Of a stretch of DNA of 64,000 nucleotides, positions 43,048 through 55,842 are shown piece after piece. The first letter of the stretch is position 1, and each line of letters starts with the position of its first letter. Made by a program: the position numbers and the translations under genes. The notes beneath the pieces were generated by a model. It made no database searches and was not told the origin of the DNA. It worked only from the letters and a program-made list of their open reading frames with translations. The stretch is from Fistularia commersonii (lineage: Eukaryota > Chordata > Actinopteri > Syngnathiformes > Fistulariidae): assembly GCA_037954325.1 (NCBI GenBank), contig JBBMNZ010000014.1, positions 15,763,956 through 15,827,955 of the forward strand, in the 5' to 3' direction.

Positions 43048-45570
43048 GTCATCAAACCAGATTTTATTGCCTCCTTTATCCTGTCTCCACCAATTCTTTC
43101 AGCCTTGACCACAGTTAAAGAGTGTCTACGAGCTAAATTCCAGGAAATCAGATGACACAACTAGAACTCAACTGCAATAGAGGACATTACCTCTCTTGTC
43201 CAATGAACACTTTTAGTAGCATGCCCCACTCCTTCTCTCATAACCCCTTTCAAGGTCTGAGCAGCTGCCACTGTTCCCTTTAACTGTCGCTGCCTGCTGC
43301 TGTCTTCAATGGTTTGCAGAGATGTCAGTTAACAAAGTTTTAAAGGCGCCAGCTGTAAATTAAGAGTGGGCTCATCTTCAAAGTGCAGATACAGAGTAGA
43401 TAAAACCTGACAGTTGCCTCTGTCATGTAATTTTGCACCTAATTTTTGTACTTATATACATGTATTTATATATATATGCCAGAATACATACATCTGGCGT
43501 CCATACGAATGTGTTTGCATTTAACCATAAATCTTCTCATTTGCTCAAAAGCAGGGAGCTAAATTGAAGGTTCAAGACTGCAACAAGTGTTTTCTGTCAC
43601 AGATGTAATACAACTGATGACTATGCATTAGCACCGAGGGTCACGAGTCAAGGACCTCAAGAGTGATGAATAACTAATATATATATATAAAAAAAAACCA
43701 AACAGCAAACAAAGTGAATTGCTGTGCTATTTGTGTAATGTGCCTTGGTTCCTATAGCCCTGTGTGTAGTGAGATAAATGTACCGCTTAGCATCACAAAA
43801 GAGCCGGAATGCAATGAATGAAATTAATGGTCCCAAAGTAAACCAACCGTTGAACATGTCCATTTCTCATCATCTTATTTTTATGAAATTAATTGCAAAG
43901 TTTTTCTTAGAAAGATGAGGATGCACAGTCATCCCCTTGGCTGCAGAGACGCATTTCAAAATGTAAGTTACCATTATGAGAACTCTTCCCATGTATTCAT
44001 AGTTTTTTCTCTGCATATAACATGCTTATTCATCCCTTTAAACCTCATCATGAATATTTTGGCCTCGAATTAGCATCATACTGTGGAAGATATTATTGAA
44101 TAGCTGTCTGAGTATACAGCTTCAGGAAAGCTGCATACTTCAAATTTTAATTTCAGGGAAATGCATTTATGTATCGGAGACGATGGGATATCAGAGAGTG
44201 CAATTCATTATGTATGCAACAGGAGAAGCACAAATACTGGTGAATGAAAGCATCGGGCCTCCCGCCTCAGACGCCGGTGACCTCATAGCCTCAATCAAAT
44301 GCCAATTCCAATAATAAAACATCCATTTAGATATTTTCCTCTATGATGGCTGTGACCTCAGCACAGCCATCTGTGCCGATATTTTAGGTAAAACTTTCGA
44401 AACAATGGAAACATTTCCCAAATGTTTGCTAAAACTGATTTGTGACCAAATAAATACAAATCTTACAAACCTTAATATTAACTTTGCGTTAAAAAAAGAA
44501 AACACATTTTGGACCACAAGGCCTCATGGATAGACGGCGAGGCGGCCTAATTACTAAATGAATACTTTACAGCAACTGTCGGATGCCAGATGGTCAACGT
44601 GTGCAGTCGTGACCAAATCCTCTGTGCACCCATACATTAGTATCCAGTCGGCAGTACTTAACATTCATCACTTAGAATTGTCCGGTGTTGTGGAGCAGAT
44701 TCCTTTCAGCTTCTCTCAATATCTTCCGCCTAGAATCATTGAACCTGTGAAAGCAAACAATCATGGTGCCCAACAGGAGGTTGTCATGGAGGAAGTTGTA
44801 CTGGTGTGGGAGTGTGAGTGGAGAGAGGAGGTGACCACGTAGACAGCAGAAAGACTCAAATAAAAAAAAAAAAAAAAAAACCTTCTTATAATGTTTCCAA
44901 ACATAGAACTTGCTTTAAAACTGTCACTGAAAATGTCATGTGACCGGTGAGAACTGTTTTTTTTTTTTTTTTGTTTATTTTTCAAAACTGCTGTTGGCCA
45001 GTTCTTGGGGTGTGAGGAGCATACAATCTGTAGTCGGCCACCACTGTCCATTGAATGTGACATTCTTCATGAGTTGGACTTCGAGGACATTATTGAAGCC
45101 AAGATCTTATTTACGTTTTTTTGCCAATACCTGTTTCTTGGAGCCTGCATGTCACTCTATGTGGGGCTGAAACAGAATTGGGCCCCACTGAGGCCATCAT
45201 GTTTTCATGTGCTGTTATTATTGTGCCCTCTATTGAGTTGGAGCTTATGTTCAGCCTTTACAGGATCAAATATTTGTTTTTCATTGAGTAACCATCTTCA
45301 TCTAGTCTACTATGTTCCTTATTTTGTCACCTGCGCAGGAGATCTGTCTCCTGTTTCCCTTTTGACTCAAAATTGAAATGGTTGCCGAGCTGCATGGCCT
45401 GAGGGCCTAGAGGCAGGTTAAAGCAGCCCAAGATAGGAAACTTCATAAAGCAAAGAACAATGTCACATAAAGAGGGTGGAACTTTAAATTTAAATAAGGA
45501 GGGAATAAGTTTGATCAAATAATCATCACAGAAAGAACAATGCTTGAAATGATAATGTGTCGTTTTCAGA
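43048..45570. other. No gene supported
   Basis: Mostly unique-looking AT-rich DNA. An A19 run (44862-44880) and a T16 run (about 44957-44972) face each other 76 bases apart. Confidence 0.5.
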
Positions 45571-45571
45571 G

Positions 45572-45837
45572 TGTGACATATTGGGTTGTGACATATTGGG
45601 TTGTGTTTGTCTGCTCTGATCGTTTCCCCCGGATGCCACCAGGGGGCGATCATGTTTCTATGTGCTGTGGTTAATGCTCTATGGTTCGTCTTTCTCCCGC
45701 GTATGAATAAAGTTCTTCTGGAATGGCAGCATGCAATCATGGCTTCACCCCTGTTATTCTTGGATACGTTCAGCCCCGGCAGTATATGTACTGAGGTGCA
45801 TTCACTTAGGGAACATAACCCGGAGTCCCAAATGGGT
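45572..45837. repeat. Unclassified repeat-like stretch with a short tandem duplication
   Basis: TTGTGACATATTGGG occurs twice in a row (about 45570-45603), followed by GCCACCAGGGGGCGAT and an AATAAAG signal. This is reminiscent of an LTR, but I see no matching partner or terminal CA. Confidence 0.3.
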
Positions 45838-46055
45838 GCAACTGGTGGTGTGGCGCAGGGGGTTAGAGTGGTCATCCTTGGAACCAAACATTACTGGTTC
45901 AGCTCACAGCCCCACCTCAACACTTGTTGAGCAAGACATTGAACCTCTAACTGCTTCCCTGCTGTGGCTAAGTGGCAGCCAACTGCTCATGGTTCATTCA
46001 TGATGGTTTGAACGCAGAGAGGAATTTTCCTGTGATGGAAAAATAAAATGATAAA
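45838..46055 (+). mobile_element. tRNA-derived SINE, second family
   Basis: The head GTGGCGCAGGGGGTTAGAG with GGTTCAGCTCACAG (A- and B-box-like) is followed by a GAGCAAGACATTGAACC body and a GAATTTTCCTGTG...AAATAAAATG tail. It differs in sequence from family S. Confidence 0.6.
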
Positions 46056-46861
46056 AGAAATAAAAAAGAAGCCAATTCAAGGTACCTTGACACTACCGAT
46101 GGAATTCCAGGAATAGTATGGTGACTGTACTGTCCTACTTGTCAATTCAGACCACACACCACACAGGGGATATCTCAGATACAAATTAAAGACTTTACTG
46201 CACATGCAGCTATTCTAGTATGAATAACAGTCTGACTAGTAGTGATTGTGTTTTTCAAGAGCCAGAAAGGTGGCTATGGTATTAACAGTTATTTCGCATG
46301 TCTCACACCACCTTTGAACGTGATTACATTCCTCAAGGATGTCCTGTGAGCATCCAGACCTAAACTTAGAGCAGCCGGATGTTATTGCCTCACTGAGGAC
46401 TGACTTGATGCTCGGATGGGCCAGTGCAGTCGGCCGGGTCCGAGGCAAGATAAGCAGAAATCTGTCCACATCTGGCTTCTTCATATTCACTGGATACAAT
46501 ATACAATATTCTGCCTATGAGCTGGGCAGATAGAGGTCTGGGTGAAAAAAAAAAAGTTGTATGGAAAACTTCAGGTGAAGGTATTTGAAACTCAGAAATA
46601 GACCACTGTGACATAGAAAAGAAGCTTCTGGCCTTCAGAATGTCTGAAGTTGTCATGGTAACATTTGTGTCATGTATTACACCGTTTGCAATGAAATCAC
46701 ATTCCCATTTTTCAGGGTGAAAGCCTGGGGGAAGAGGATGTGCTTTGACTGGAAAATACAACCAAATTTACAGCAAGACACATTCGATTTTGTCATTGAG
46801 AGATCAAAATGAATTCACATCTGGTCAAAAATAAAATAGCCTAAAGAAAAGACAATATGCA
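46056..46861. other. No gene or recognisable element seen
   Basis: Short frames without motifs. Confidence 0.5.
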
Positions 46862-47157
46862 GTGGTTAGCGTTAGCTTCACAGCACGAAGGACCCTGGTT
46901 TGATTCCGACAAGGGGACCCTTTCTTTGTGGAATTTACGTTCTCCTCGTGTCTGTGTGGGTTTCCTCTTGGTTCTCCGGTTTCCTCCCTCAGTCCAAAAA
47001 CAAGCAGGAGGTTAATTGGCAAAAAATTGCCCGGAATGAGTGACTGAGTAAATGTTGTCTCTCTTTGTATGTGGCCCTGCGATTTACTGGCGACCACTTC
47101 AGGGTGTACTGGCCTCTCGCCCAGTGACAGTTGGGATAGGCTCCAACATCCCCCGCG
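46862..47157 (+). mobile_element. Family S SINE-like repeat fused to RTE-A 3' end
   Basis: Head with GGTTTGATTCCGACAAGGGG and body up to GGGATAGGCTCCAACATCCCC. The last ~40 bases are missing, and the next base pairs are the truncated 3' end of the minus-strand RTE-A. Confidence 0.75.
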
Positions 47158-49862
47158 GGGTGCCACAGAGAATCAATCTTCTCCATCTCACCCTACTCTC
47201 TGTATCCTCCTCTCTCACACCAACTACCTTCATATGCTCTCTCACTACGTACATAAATCTTCTCCTTGGTTTTCCTCAAGACCTCCTGCCTGAGAGCTCC
47301 AATTCCAGCATCCGTCTGCCAATATATTCACTATCCCTCCTCTGTACATAACCGAACCACCTCACATGAGCCGTCCCTCTGATAGACTCACTCTTGATCC
47401 TATCCATCCTGGTCACTCCCAAAGAGAACCTTAGCATTTTCATCTCTGCAACTTCTAGCTCTGTCTCCTGTCTTTTTGTCATTGGAACTGTTTCTAGGCC
47501 GTACAGCATTGCTGGTCTCACCAATGTCTTGTACACATTTACTTTCATTCTGGCTGATAGTTTTGTATCGCATAGTACTCCTGCATCGTATCATTTCAAA
47601 CCATCGCAACCTGTTTGAACCCGTCTCTTCACCTTTTCTCCACATTCTCCATTGCTGTTGGACTGTTGACCCCAAGTACCTGAAATCCTCCAACTTATTG
47701 ATCTCCACTCCCTTTAGCCTCACCGTTCCACCCGAGTTCCTCTCATTCACACACATATACTCTGTCTTGCTCCGACTGACTTTCATTCCTCTCCTTTCCA
47801 GTACATTTTACCACTTCTCTAGATTTTCCTCGACCTGTTCTCTGCTCTCACTGCAGGTCACAATGTGATCTGCAAACATCATGGTCCATGGGGATTCCTG
47901 TCTAACCTCATCTGCCAGCCTGTCCGTCACTACTGCAACCAAGAAGGGGCTCAGAGCTGATCCCTTGTGGAACTTCTCTGTTACACCTACAACACAGAGC
48001 ACCACTGTCTGACAGCTAGTATACATGTCCTGCACCAGTCTAACATACTTCTCTGCCATTCCAGGCTTCCTTATACAATACCAGAGCTCCTCTCTTGGCA
48101 CCCTGTCTTATGCTTTTTCACGGTCTACAAAAACACAATGCTGCTCCCTCTGGCCTTCTCTGTGCTTCTCTGTTAGCATTCTCAAAGCAAATACTGCATC
48201 TTTAGTACTCTTTCTACCATTGACGGGCCGTGCATTTCACACCTAGGCCTTCAGTAGTGCTCCGAATCTATCAGTCAGAGGGTGTGAATATGCTGACGTT
48301 GCTGTAGCCTGCTAGAAGACTTTGATGTCGCCAACTCAAAATCTGATTGGTTGAAGCGACAGCGTCGTCAACACTTTTATTTTTTCATCAAGTGCTTGCA
48401 GGACATCACCCTTATTCTTTAAAATGGGCCCCTTCACACTTCATCTCCATTCTTCAGCCATCTTCTCACTCTCTAAGCTCCTGTTGATAAACTAGTCAGA
48501 AACTCTACCGGTGCCTCTCCTATACACTTACAGTCCACACCTCCACAGGTATATCATCAGGACCCACTGCCTTTCCACTCTTCTTCCTCTTCAATGCTTT
48601 CCTCACTTCACTTTTACTAATCTCTGCTACTTTATGGTCTACAAAAGTCACATCTTCTCCCCTTGCCTCTCTTTCATTTTCCACATTCATCAGCTCTTCA
48701 AAGTACTCTTTCCATCTTCCCATTACTTTTCTAGCATCTGTCAATACATTTCCCTCTCGATCCTTAATCATCTGCACCTGTTGTACATCCTTTTCATCGT
48801 CATTCCTCTGTTTTGCCACCCTGTATAGATCATTCTCTTCCTCCTTACTGTCCAACCGAGCATACAAGTCACCGTACTCCCTTTGTTTTGCCTTTGCTAC
48901 CTCTATCTTGACCTTATGTTGTATCTCCCTTTACTCCTGTCTGCTCTCTTCAGTCCTCTCAGTGTCCCATTTCGTCTATGCTGACTTCTTTTTCTGTATA
49001 TACTCCTGCACTTCCTCATTCCACCACCAAGTGTCCTTATCTACTTTCCTTCTATATGACACACCAAGTACTCTCCTACCTGTCTCCCTGATAGCACTTG
49101 TTGTAGTTGCCCAATCATCTGTCTTTTCTGGAAAAAAAGTGTTCCCTACAGCCATTGCCATCCTTTTTGCAAAATCTACCACCATCTGTCCCTCTGTGTT
49201 CCTATCCTGTATACCAAATCTGCCCGTCACTTCTTCATCCCCTCTATTGCCTGCGCCAAAATGCCCATTGAAGTCTGCACCAATTACCACTCTCTCATCT
49301 CTGGGGATATTCTTCATCACTTCATCTTGCTCATCCAGAACTTCTCCTTCTCCTCAAACTCACATACTACCTGCAGGGCATAGCCACTAACAACATTGAG
49401 CATCAAACCTTCATTTTCCAATTTCAGACTCATAAATCTATCTGACATTCTTTTCACCTCCAGAACATTCCTCCTTCGAGATAACTCCTACTCAATTTCT
49501 CTTTTTGTCAGTACCACGATAATACAACTTAAAGCCTGCTCCAAAGCTTCTAGCCTCACTACCTTTCCACCAGGTCTCATTGACGCACAGTCTATCCACT
49601 TTCCTTTTCTGTATCTTGTCAACCAACTTGCCTTTCCTTTTCTCTCCCTGCTTCTCTCCTTCTTTGACCTACAGTAGCCCAGTTTCCATTGGTTCCCTGT
49701 AGGTCATCTGTACCAGTGGTGGTCGGTGTTAACCCGCACCTCGATCAATCCGGTTGGATTTGGTTATTATGATTGTTTCGCATGTTTGGTTTTGGCAAAA
49801 GTTTTACTCTGGATGCCCTTCCTGACGCAATCCTCTGCATTTATCTGGGCTTGGGACACATG
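47158..49862 (-). mobile_element. RTE-A copy on the minus strand, longest copy
   Basis: Read right to left: the 5' region (49862-49640); an endonuclease with VVIGADFNGHFGAGNRGDEE (about 49230-49300) and a deletion after NTFFPEK; the linker WWNEEVQEYIQKK (about 49000); the RT start KSGKAVGPDDIPVEVW (about 48540-48590); RT with VTDRLADEV and a catalytic box altered to FADH (47864-47877); and the C-terminus RWFGYVQRRDSEYIGRRMLE (about 47295-47355). A foreign ~200-base segment lies at about 48213-48411. The 3' terminus is lost. Confidence 0.88.
48213..48411. mobile_element. Foreign segment inside RTE-A (unclassified repeat)
   Basis: RTE-A sequence breaks after the TDAVFALRML-coding region and resumes at the FKNKG-coding region. 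In between lies about 200 bases with GGGCCGTGCATTTCACACC and GATTGGTTGAAGCGACAGCG, which is not RTE-A. It replaces over 100 bases of RTE-A. It may be a non-autonomous DNA transposon, but I see no clear inverted ends. Confidence 0.5.
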
Positions 49863-52371
49863 GGACCTCAGCAGCATTTCTCCTTTCAAATTTAATGGAA
49901 GAGAGCATGTGGAGAATCTTCTGATAAACTGGGCAGTGCCATTCAATTAACATTTCAGACTTTCAAAAGCTGCTTTTCAGGGGGTCTTTTTACCAGGAGG
50001 CTATTTCAAAGAAAATAGCAGGCAGTGCTAGGAGAACCACAGTCGACAAGGCTCCAGGCTACTAACTGTATAACCTACGACGGTCATGTTCCACCTTTAC
50101 ATTATTGCTTAGTTGTGAACATGGCGATTCATATTTCAGACACTTTGGATGGGTACTGCAACTGGGTCGCAGGCTATTGATCCAAGCAAGGAAAAGTGCT
50201 GGAGGAATCAAGAGAAATATCCAAGTCCTAAGGTGAAACGTGAACAGCTCGCATTGACAAAAAACGCCATTTTTCTCAGTATGCAATCTTGAATCCTGGA
50301 GTATACAAATATGACACTGAGTCTTTGGCATGTGTGTATGCTTGTCAAAACCCATTACTCAGCAATGAAGGTTTGTTTAATGCTGTCGATGAATGAACTA
50401 GATGCCTCACAGTTTCAAGAGTTTAAATATAAAACTACGGGCAAAGAAGTCAGCATACCTTTTGACAAGGCCAAACAGAAACAGTTCTCAAAATAGAAAC
50501 AATGAACTGACTCAAGCTTTTGATTATTCTGTGCAGTCCGTGCCCATCTAATTATGTAGTAGATCTGGTCAGCTCCAAGTGAAAAGATCCAGACTGCATA
50601 ATTAACAGTGGCAGTCATGGAGGTATAATATAAGCAATATCTTTGGAGGAAGGATGTTTTGATGCTTCACGGACCCTGTTTGCACTGCTAGGAGCCCTGG
50701 ATGATGTGTTGGCAGACAAAGCAGTCGCTACATTAGACAGGGCCGATGCTTTAGAGCAAAATGAAATTAAGATGTGTTTTTCCAAAGAGTACAATTCTAT
50801 TTGGATTGGAGCCTTTTTTTATTTATCTTACCTGGGGTCAGCGTCATCTTTTTGGAAAGGAAAATCGGTCACTCTGCTGAATGAATGCCCACTGAATGAT
50901 TCAAATGCTAACAGTAATTTTAAATTATTGCATTCTTTAGATTTTATATTTATATTTTAAGGTGCCGCAATGAATGATAGACCCCTCTGGATTATACAAA
51001 ATTAAAAACGGCACAACTTTTTTGAGACAAGTTAAATTGCGGCGAGGATGTCAATGACCAGATCAATTGAAGAATGGCTTCTTGACCAAACTCCTGTGTT
51101 GTAATTAAGAATGTAATGATTCTCAGCACTGGCCTTTTTCAAAGAACTTAAACTTCCAAAAAGTTTGAAAAAGAAAATAAGCTTGAAAATATATCCATGT
51201 CATTTGCAGATTAGAATTATTTGCCTAAGGTCATGTTTTTTTCAAACAAGTGCAGCTTGTAGCATATAGTATAGTATAGAAATAGAAATCCATATTTACA
51301 CAAATTAGAAAAAGCCCGCAAAACTTTTTTATTTGTTTACCGCAAACATTGCCTCTAGTTTGACTTTAACGGCTTCAGGGTAACATTAATAATGAAAAAA
51401 AAAATAATAATTTTTTTTTCCTAAATCATTGCTGTCTGATTTATTGGCTCTGTCTGCATGAATACATGAATAAAAGATTTGAGGTGCATCAAAAGGGCCA
51501 GGAGTTAATCCAAAATAATTCTGTTCTTCAATCACCATGTAGTAAATGAAAAACAGTGAAATATGGATTTTTTCAAGTCACATAGATGAAGACCTATTAT
51601 TTATCAGTGAGGTTACTCTGAGTTTCAAATTGCCGAGCCACCAAATTTAAAACTCATGGTAATCTGCAGTGATTTGAACATCACATTGATCACTTTACCA
51701 GAAATAATGAATAGTATTCCTCATCATTATAATAACAGGTTACTTGACACAGGTTACTTGGGTGAGCGTGCTTTGTCTGTACTGCCTTTAAAAATGATTA
51801 TTTGTTTTTTTTTTTTTTTTTTAGAGAGAAGGTGAAATCCTTTTATTAAGGCTAGATTTTTGAATTGCAGTCATATATATATGGAGTCCCTGCCACCTAG
51901 TGTTTTAATCTGTGAATACTTCAAATCACTGCTGTAGTGGGTCAATATGTTTGTTTGCCTGTTCCCTGATTTGAAGTTTTTACCTCTGAGGGGAGGTAGA
52001 ATATTTTGAATTAGACTTTGATGAAATCACCTCATAAAAACAATTAATAACTAATGCTGTTATTCTGAACAAAGTATTTTCAAAACAGCGCAAACCTCCT
52101 TGTATAATTGGAATGAAATACACAGACATTTGTATTACATATTTGTTAAATTGCAATAATATCAGATGCAAATTTTATATTCTAATTACCAATCACATGA
52201 ACTGCCCTCTGAACAGCTGACAAACAAATCAAGATGAACCTACTTTTGGTTCTTAAATTAATAGTTGTAACTTATCGTTATCTCAGTATTGGCTTTGTCA
52301 ATATTTTTGTTGTTATTAAAGGGTAATAAATGTGTAATGATCATCATTGCATTATTCATTAATTCCTTATA
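49863..52371. other. No gene or recognisable element seen
   Basis: AT-rich unique-looking DNA with poly-T runs (for example 51808-51826). No motifs in the frames, including the 105-residue one at 50643-50960. Confidence 0.5.
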
Positions 52372-52602
52372 TATACTGCTGGTACATTGCAGGGGATTGG
52401 AAACCAACCCAAACAACCATTCGCTCTCTCATTCACACGTCTGGACAATTTAGGGTCTTCAATGAGACATATTTTTGGACTATGGGAGGAAAACAGTAAA
52501 AACATGTAAACAGCAACATGCAAAATAAAAAGCCCTCTTGGAATCAAACCAGGGACCTTCTCACTGTGCGGGGGAAGTGCTGACCACTATGCCTCGTTTG
52601 TG
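52372..52602 (-). mobile_element. Family S SINE-like repeat, diverged
   Basis: The minus strand starts with GGTTTGATTCCAAGAGGGC after an AAGGTCCCT block. The body is degenerate and ends near 52372. Confidence 0.6.
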
Positions 52603-53204
52603 CAATCACGTGCCGCTCCAGCGTTCTCCGAACACAGCAAAAAAAAACCCCACAAAAATCGACATGAACGTAACAGTCGCATGTGGCTTGGGACCCACAG
52701 GTTAGCCAAACCTGCTCTAGAAAATGAATCACATCAAATTGTTTTGAGAGTGCAGCGCATGAAAATCTGTCACGGAAAACAAATCCCTGCAACCAACTCC
52801 TCATGCTTTTTAGCGATTCAATTATTTGATTGACAAAATTTTGCCCTGAGAACAATTGAAACAGAAATGAAAGCAGCCAGTGGATGCCAGAGAAAGAAAA
52901 CCAACGTGACTGCACATGTAAAGTTGATCCACCTGCAGCCATTTGTGCGCTACATCCTTGTGCACTCACTGTGCATTACTATATGTTCCCTGAGTGTCGG
53001 CGGCTTGTTCTCCGTTTGTTTGTTGATGAGTTCTGTCTCTAGAGTCGGGTCAATGCTCTAATGAGTTGCCCTCTGCCACCACGGGAGGTGAGTAATTATG
53101 TTAACCGCAAAGAATGGCCACGTAATTACATGGACCTCTCATGGTGTTTCCACTTGTGATGAGGAAACATGTTTATATCCATTATCCATCAACTTTATAA
53201 GTGA

Positions 53205-53211
<7 letters not shown>
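52603..53211. other. No gene supported
   Basis: No motifs recognised. Confidence 0.5.
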
Positions 53212-53246
<35 letters not shown>

Positions 53247-53254
53247 GTGTGTAG
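53212..53254. repeat. (GT)n microsatellite
   Basis: About 20 GT units with one GCGT. Confidence 0.95.
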
Positions 53255-53935
53255 GTATGTGCGTCCTGGGTTACTTAGTGGCTTTGGATGCTGTGAAGGT
53301 GAGTGAGTAAGTCACACAATAAATTAAATGCTCACAACACGTTAATTGAAAATGTTGTGTGCCTATTCCATCGAAAAATCAGCCCGTCATCACCTCACGT
53401 ATATAATAGGAATAAAAGATAGATTTATACGCTCCATGGATGAAGGGCTATCTGTGGTTCCTAGAGTCTCTGAAAGCAGAAATGAAGCCATGTATTCAGT
53501 TACCCGTTCCTCTACAATGGAACCATCTTCCGATCTGCAACATATCTTTGAGAATAATTTATCTTTGTATTTGAACCTTTTTTAGGACACGCTACGCAAG
53601 CCTATAGTAATGCTGCCTAGTTGCTTGGTATGCTGTGTAGTATCCCACGATGCACTTCTCTCATTCCTCGCACTCTTTCTATCCAGTCTTCAAGCCCCAC
53701 ATAAACCTGCACCCTAAATCTTCTCAGAGTCCCTGGCTCGTAGCTTGATCTGCTGCAAAATTCCTATCAGGTGTTCTCAATCATTATTTATTTTATGAAA
53801 ATTAAAGCTATGACTATACCATTTAAACTATTACCGTGTATTTGTCAGCACTACTGTTATTAATAGAGAACGATCCTTTGCACGTGTCCCTCCCATTCCC
53901 ACACCACCTCTGTCTTTATCACACTCTTGCTTTCT
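53255..53935. other. No gene supported
   Basis: No motifs recognised. Confidence 0.5.
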
Positions 53936-54122
53936 CTCACTCTGTTCTTCTCTCTTTCTCTTTTTTACCCCAACCGGTCGAGACAGAAGGCCACCCACAT
54001 TATGCAGGGATCTTCCCAAAGTTTAATTCCTGGTAAAAGATAATTTTTCCTTGCCGTTCCTCGCGAAGTGCTTGCTTAAGGGGGAATGTTGGGTTTTAAA
54101 TAAAATTTGACTTGACTTCAGC
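53936..54122 (+). mobile_element. Common fish LINE-3'-end-type repeat
   Basis: The stretch TTTTTTACCCCAACCGGTCG, GACAGAAGGCCACCCACATT and TTTTTCCTTGCCGTTCCTCG, then GTGCTTGCTTAAGGGGGAAT, is a widespread fish interspersed repeat that I associate with LINE 3' UTRs. The family is not settled. Confidence 0.5.
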
Positions 54123-54231
54123 TGACTTCTAAGTCATGTGGTTGATGGGTTTGTGCAAATCTTTTAAAAGAATCTAGCCCTGCTCTACCTGGAAAGTGTC
54201 ACGAGATATTGTATCGTTATGTAAATAAAAG

Positions 54232-55842
54232 TAGTTGTTATGCACCAAAGGTGGTATGTGATTCAGAGGAGAGGGAGAAATTCTGGATTGAGTTGGATGA
54301 AGCGATACAGAATATCCCTCGAGGTGAGGGCGGTAATTGGTGCAGACTTCAATGGACATGTTTGTGCAGGCGATAGAGGTTATGAAGAAGTGATGGACAT
54401 GGTTGGAATCCAGAAACACAGAAAGACAGATGGTGGATAAACTTTGCAAAAGGGATGGAAATAACTGTTGTTAATGCTTTCCAGAAGAGGCGGGACATTG
54501 GGTAACATAAAAACAGAGGTAGGCGCACGCAGGTACACAACATCTTGTATAGACAATGTATTCTGAAAGAGATGATTGACTGAAGTGGTAGGTGAGACTG
54601 TGTAGCAGAAAGCATAGGATGGTAATTTGTTGAATGTGTAGTAGGTACAGTTAATCAAGAAGGGAGAAGGAAAAGTATTGACGTGTGCCAGACGAGTGTT
54701 TGGAAGATGGAAATAGTACTTTGAGAGGCTGATGAATGAGGAAAATGAAAGAGGTTCGGGAGAAAATGTAACTATTGTGGACTGCGAAGTTGCAGTGATT
54801 GATAAATTGAAGTGAGGAGGGCATTAAAGAGGATGAAGAGTGGAAAGTTGTTGGTCCTGATTATATACCTGTGGATGCAGCAGCAGGAATAATGCAATAA
54901 TGTTTCCGGTTAGATTATTCAAAAGGGTCTTAGAGTGAGCAGAAGTATGATGGGGCAGATTTTTTAGAAAAGGGAGCTGTACAGATTTGTGGTAACTATA
55001 GAGGAATGGAGTTAATCCAATGAAGTTATGGGAAAGAGTGGAGGAGAGGTGGGACAGGGATCAACTCTGAGGCCCTTCTTGTTTGCAGAGGTGATGGACA
55101 AGCTGACGGATGAGGTTAGAAAGGAATTTACGGGGGACACAATGTTTGCAGATGTCATTGGGATCTGTAGTGAGACCAGGTAGCAGGTGGAGAAACATTT
55201 CGAGAGGTCGAGGTGCACCCGTGAAAGAAGAGGGATGAAGGTTAACCAAAGCAAGACAGAATACATGTGTGAATGAAAAGAACACAAGTGGAACAGTTAG
55301 GCTACAGGGAGTGGAGAAAAGGAAGGTTGAGGATTTTAAGTTAGTCCAGAGCAATGGAGAGTGTGAAAAAGAGGTGAAGAAATGGGTCCAAGCAGTTTGA
55401 AACAGCTGGTGACAAGTGCTGGGGGTAATGTGTGATAAAAGATTATTAAACAGAATAAAAGGAAAGGTTAAGACAAGAAGCAGAGCTGAAGGTAGCAGAG
55501 ATGTTGAGTTTCTCTTGGGGAGTGATGAGGATAGATAGGATCAGGAATGAGTCTCTCAAAGGGACAGCACAAGTTAGATGTTTTGGAGTTAAGGTTCGAG
55601 AAGCCAGACTGAGACGGTTTGTTCATTGACAGAGGAGGGATAGTAAATAAATTGGTAGATGGTGGGGGTGGAACTGCCAGGCAAGAAATCTAGAGGAAGA
55701 CCAAAGAGAAGATTTATGGATGTAGTGCAAGAGGTCATGAAATCAGTTTGTGTGAGAGAAGAGGATACAGAGAATTGGGTTAGGAGGACGCTAATTTGCT
55801 GTGGCGAACCTGAAGGGAGTAGCCGAAAGGAAAAGACTTCGG
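54232..55842 (+). mobile_element. RTE-A copy, 5'-truncated, heavily decayed
   Basis: It starts within the endonuclease with VIGADFNGHVCAGDRGYEEV (about 54332-54390). The RT catalytic box reads FADV (55145-55156). The C-terminus KKSRGRPKRRFMDVVQEVMK (about 55680-55745) and LICCGE (about 55790-55810) follow. Many frame breaks. Confidence 0.85.
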
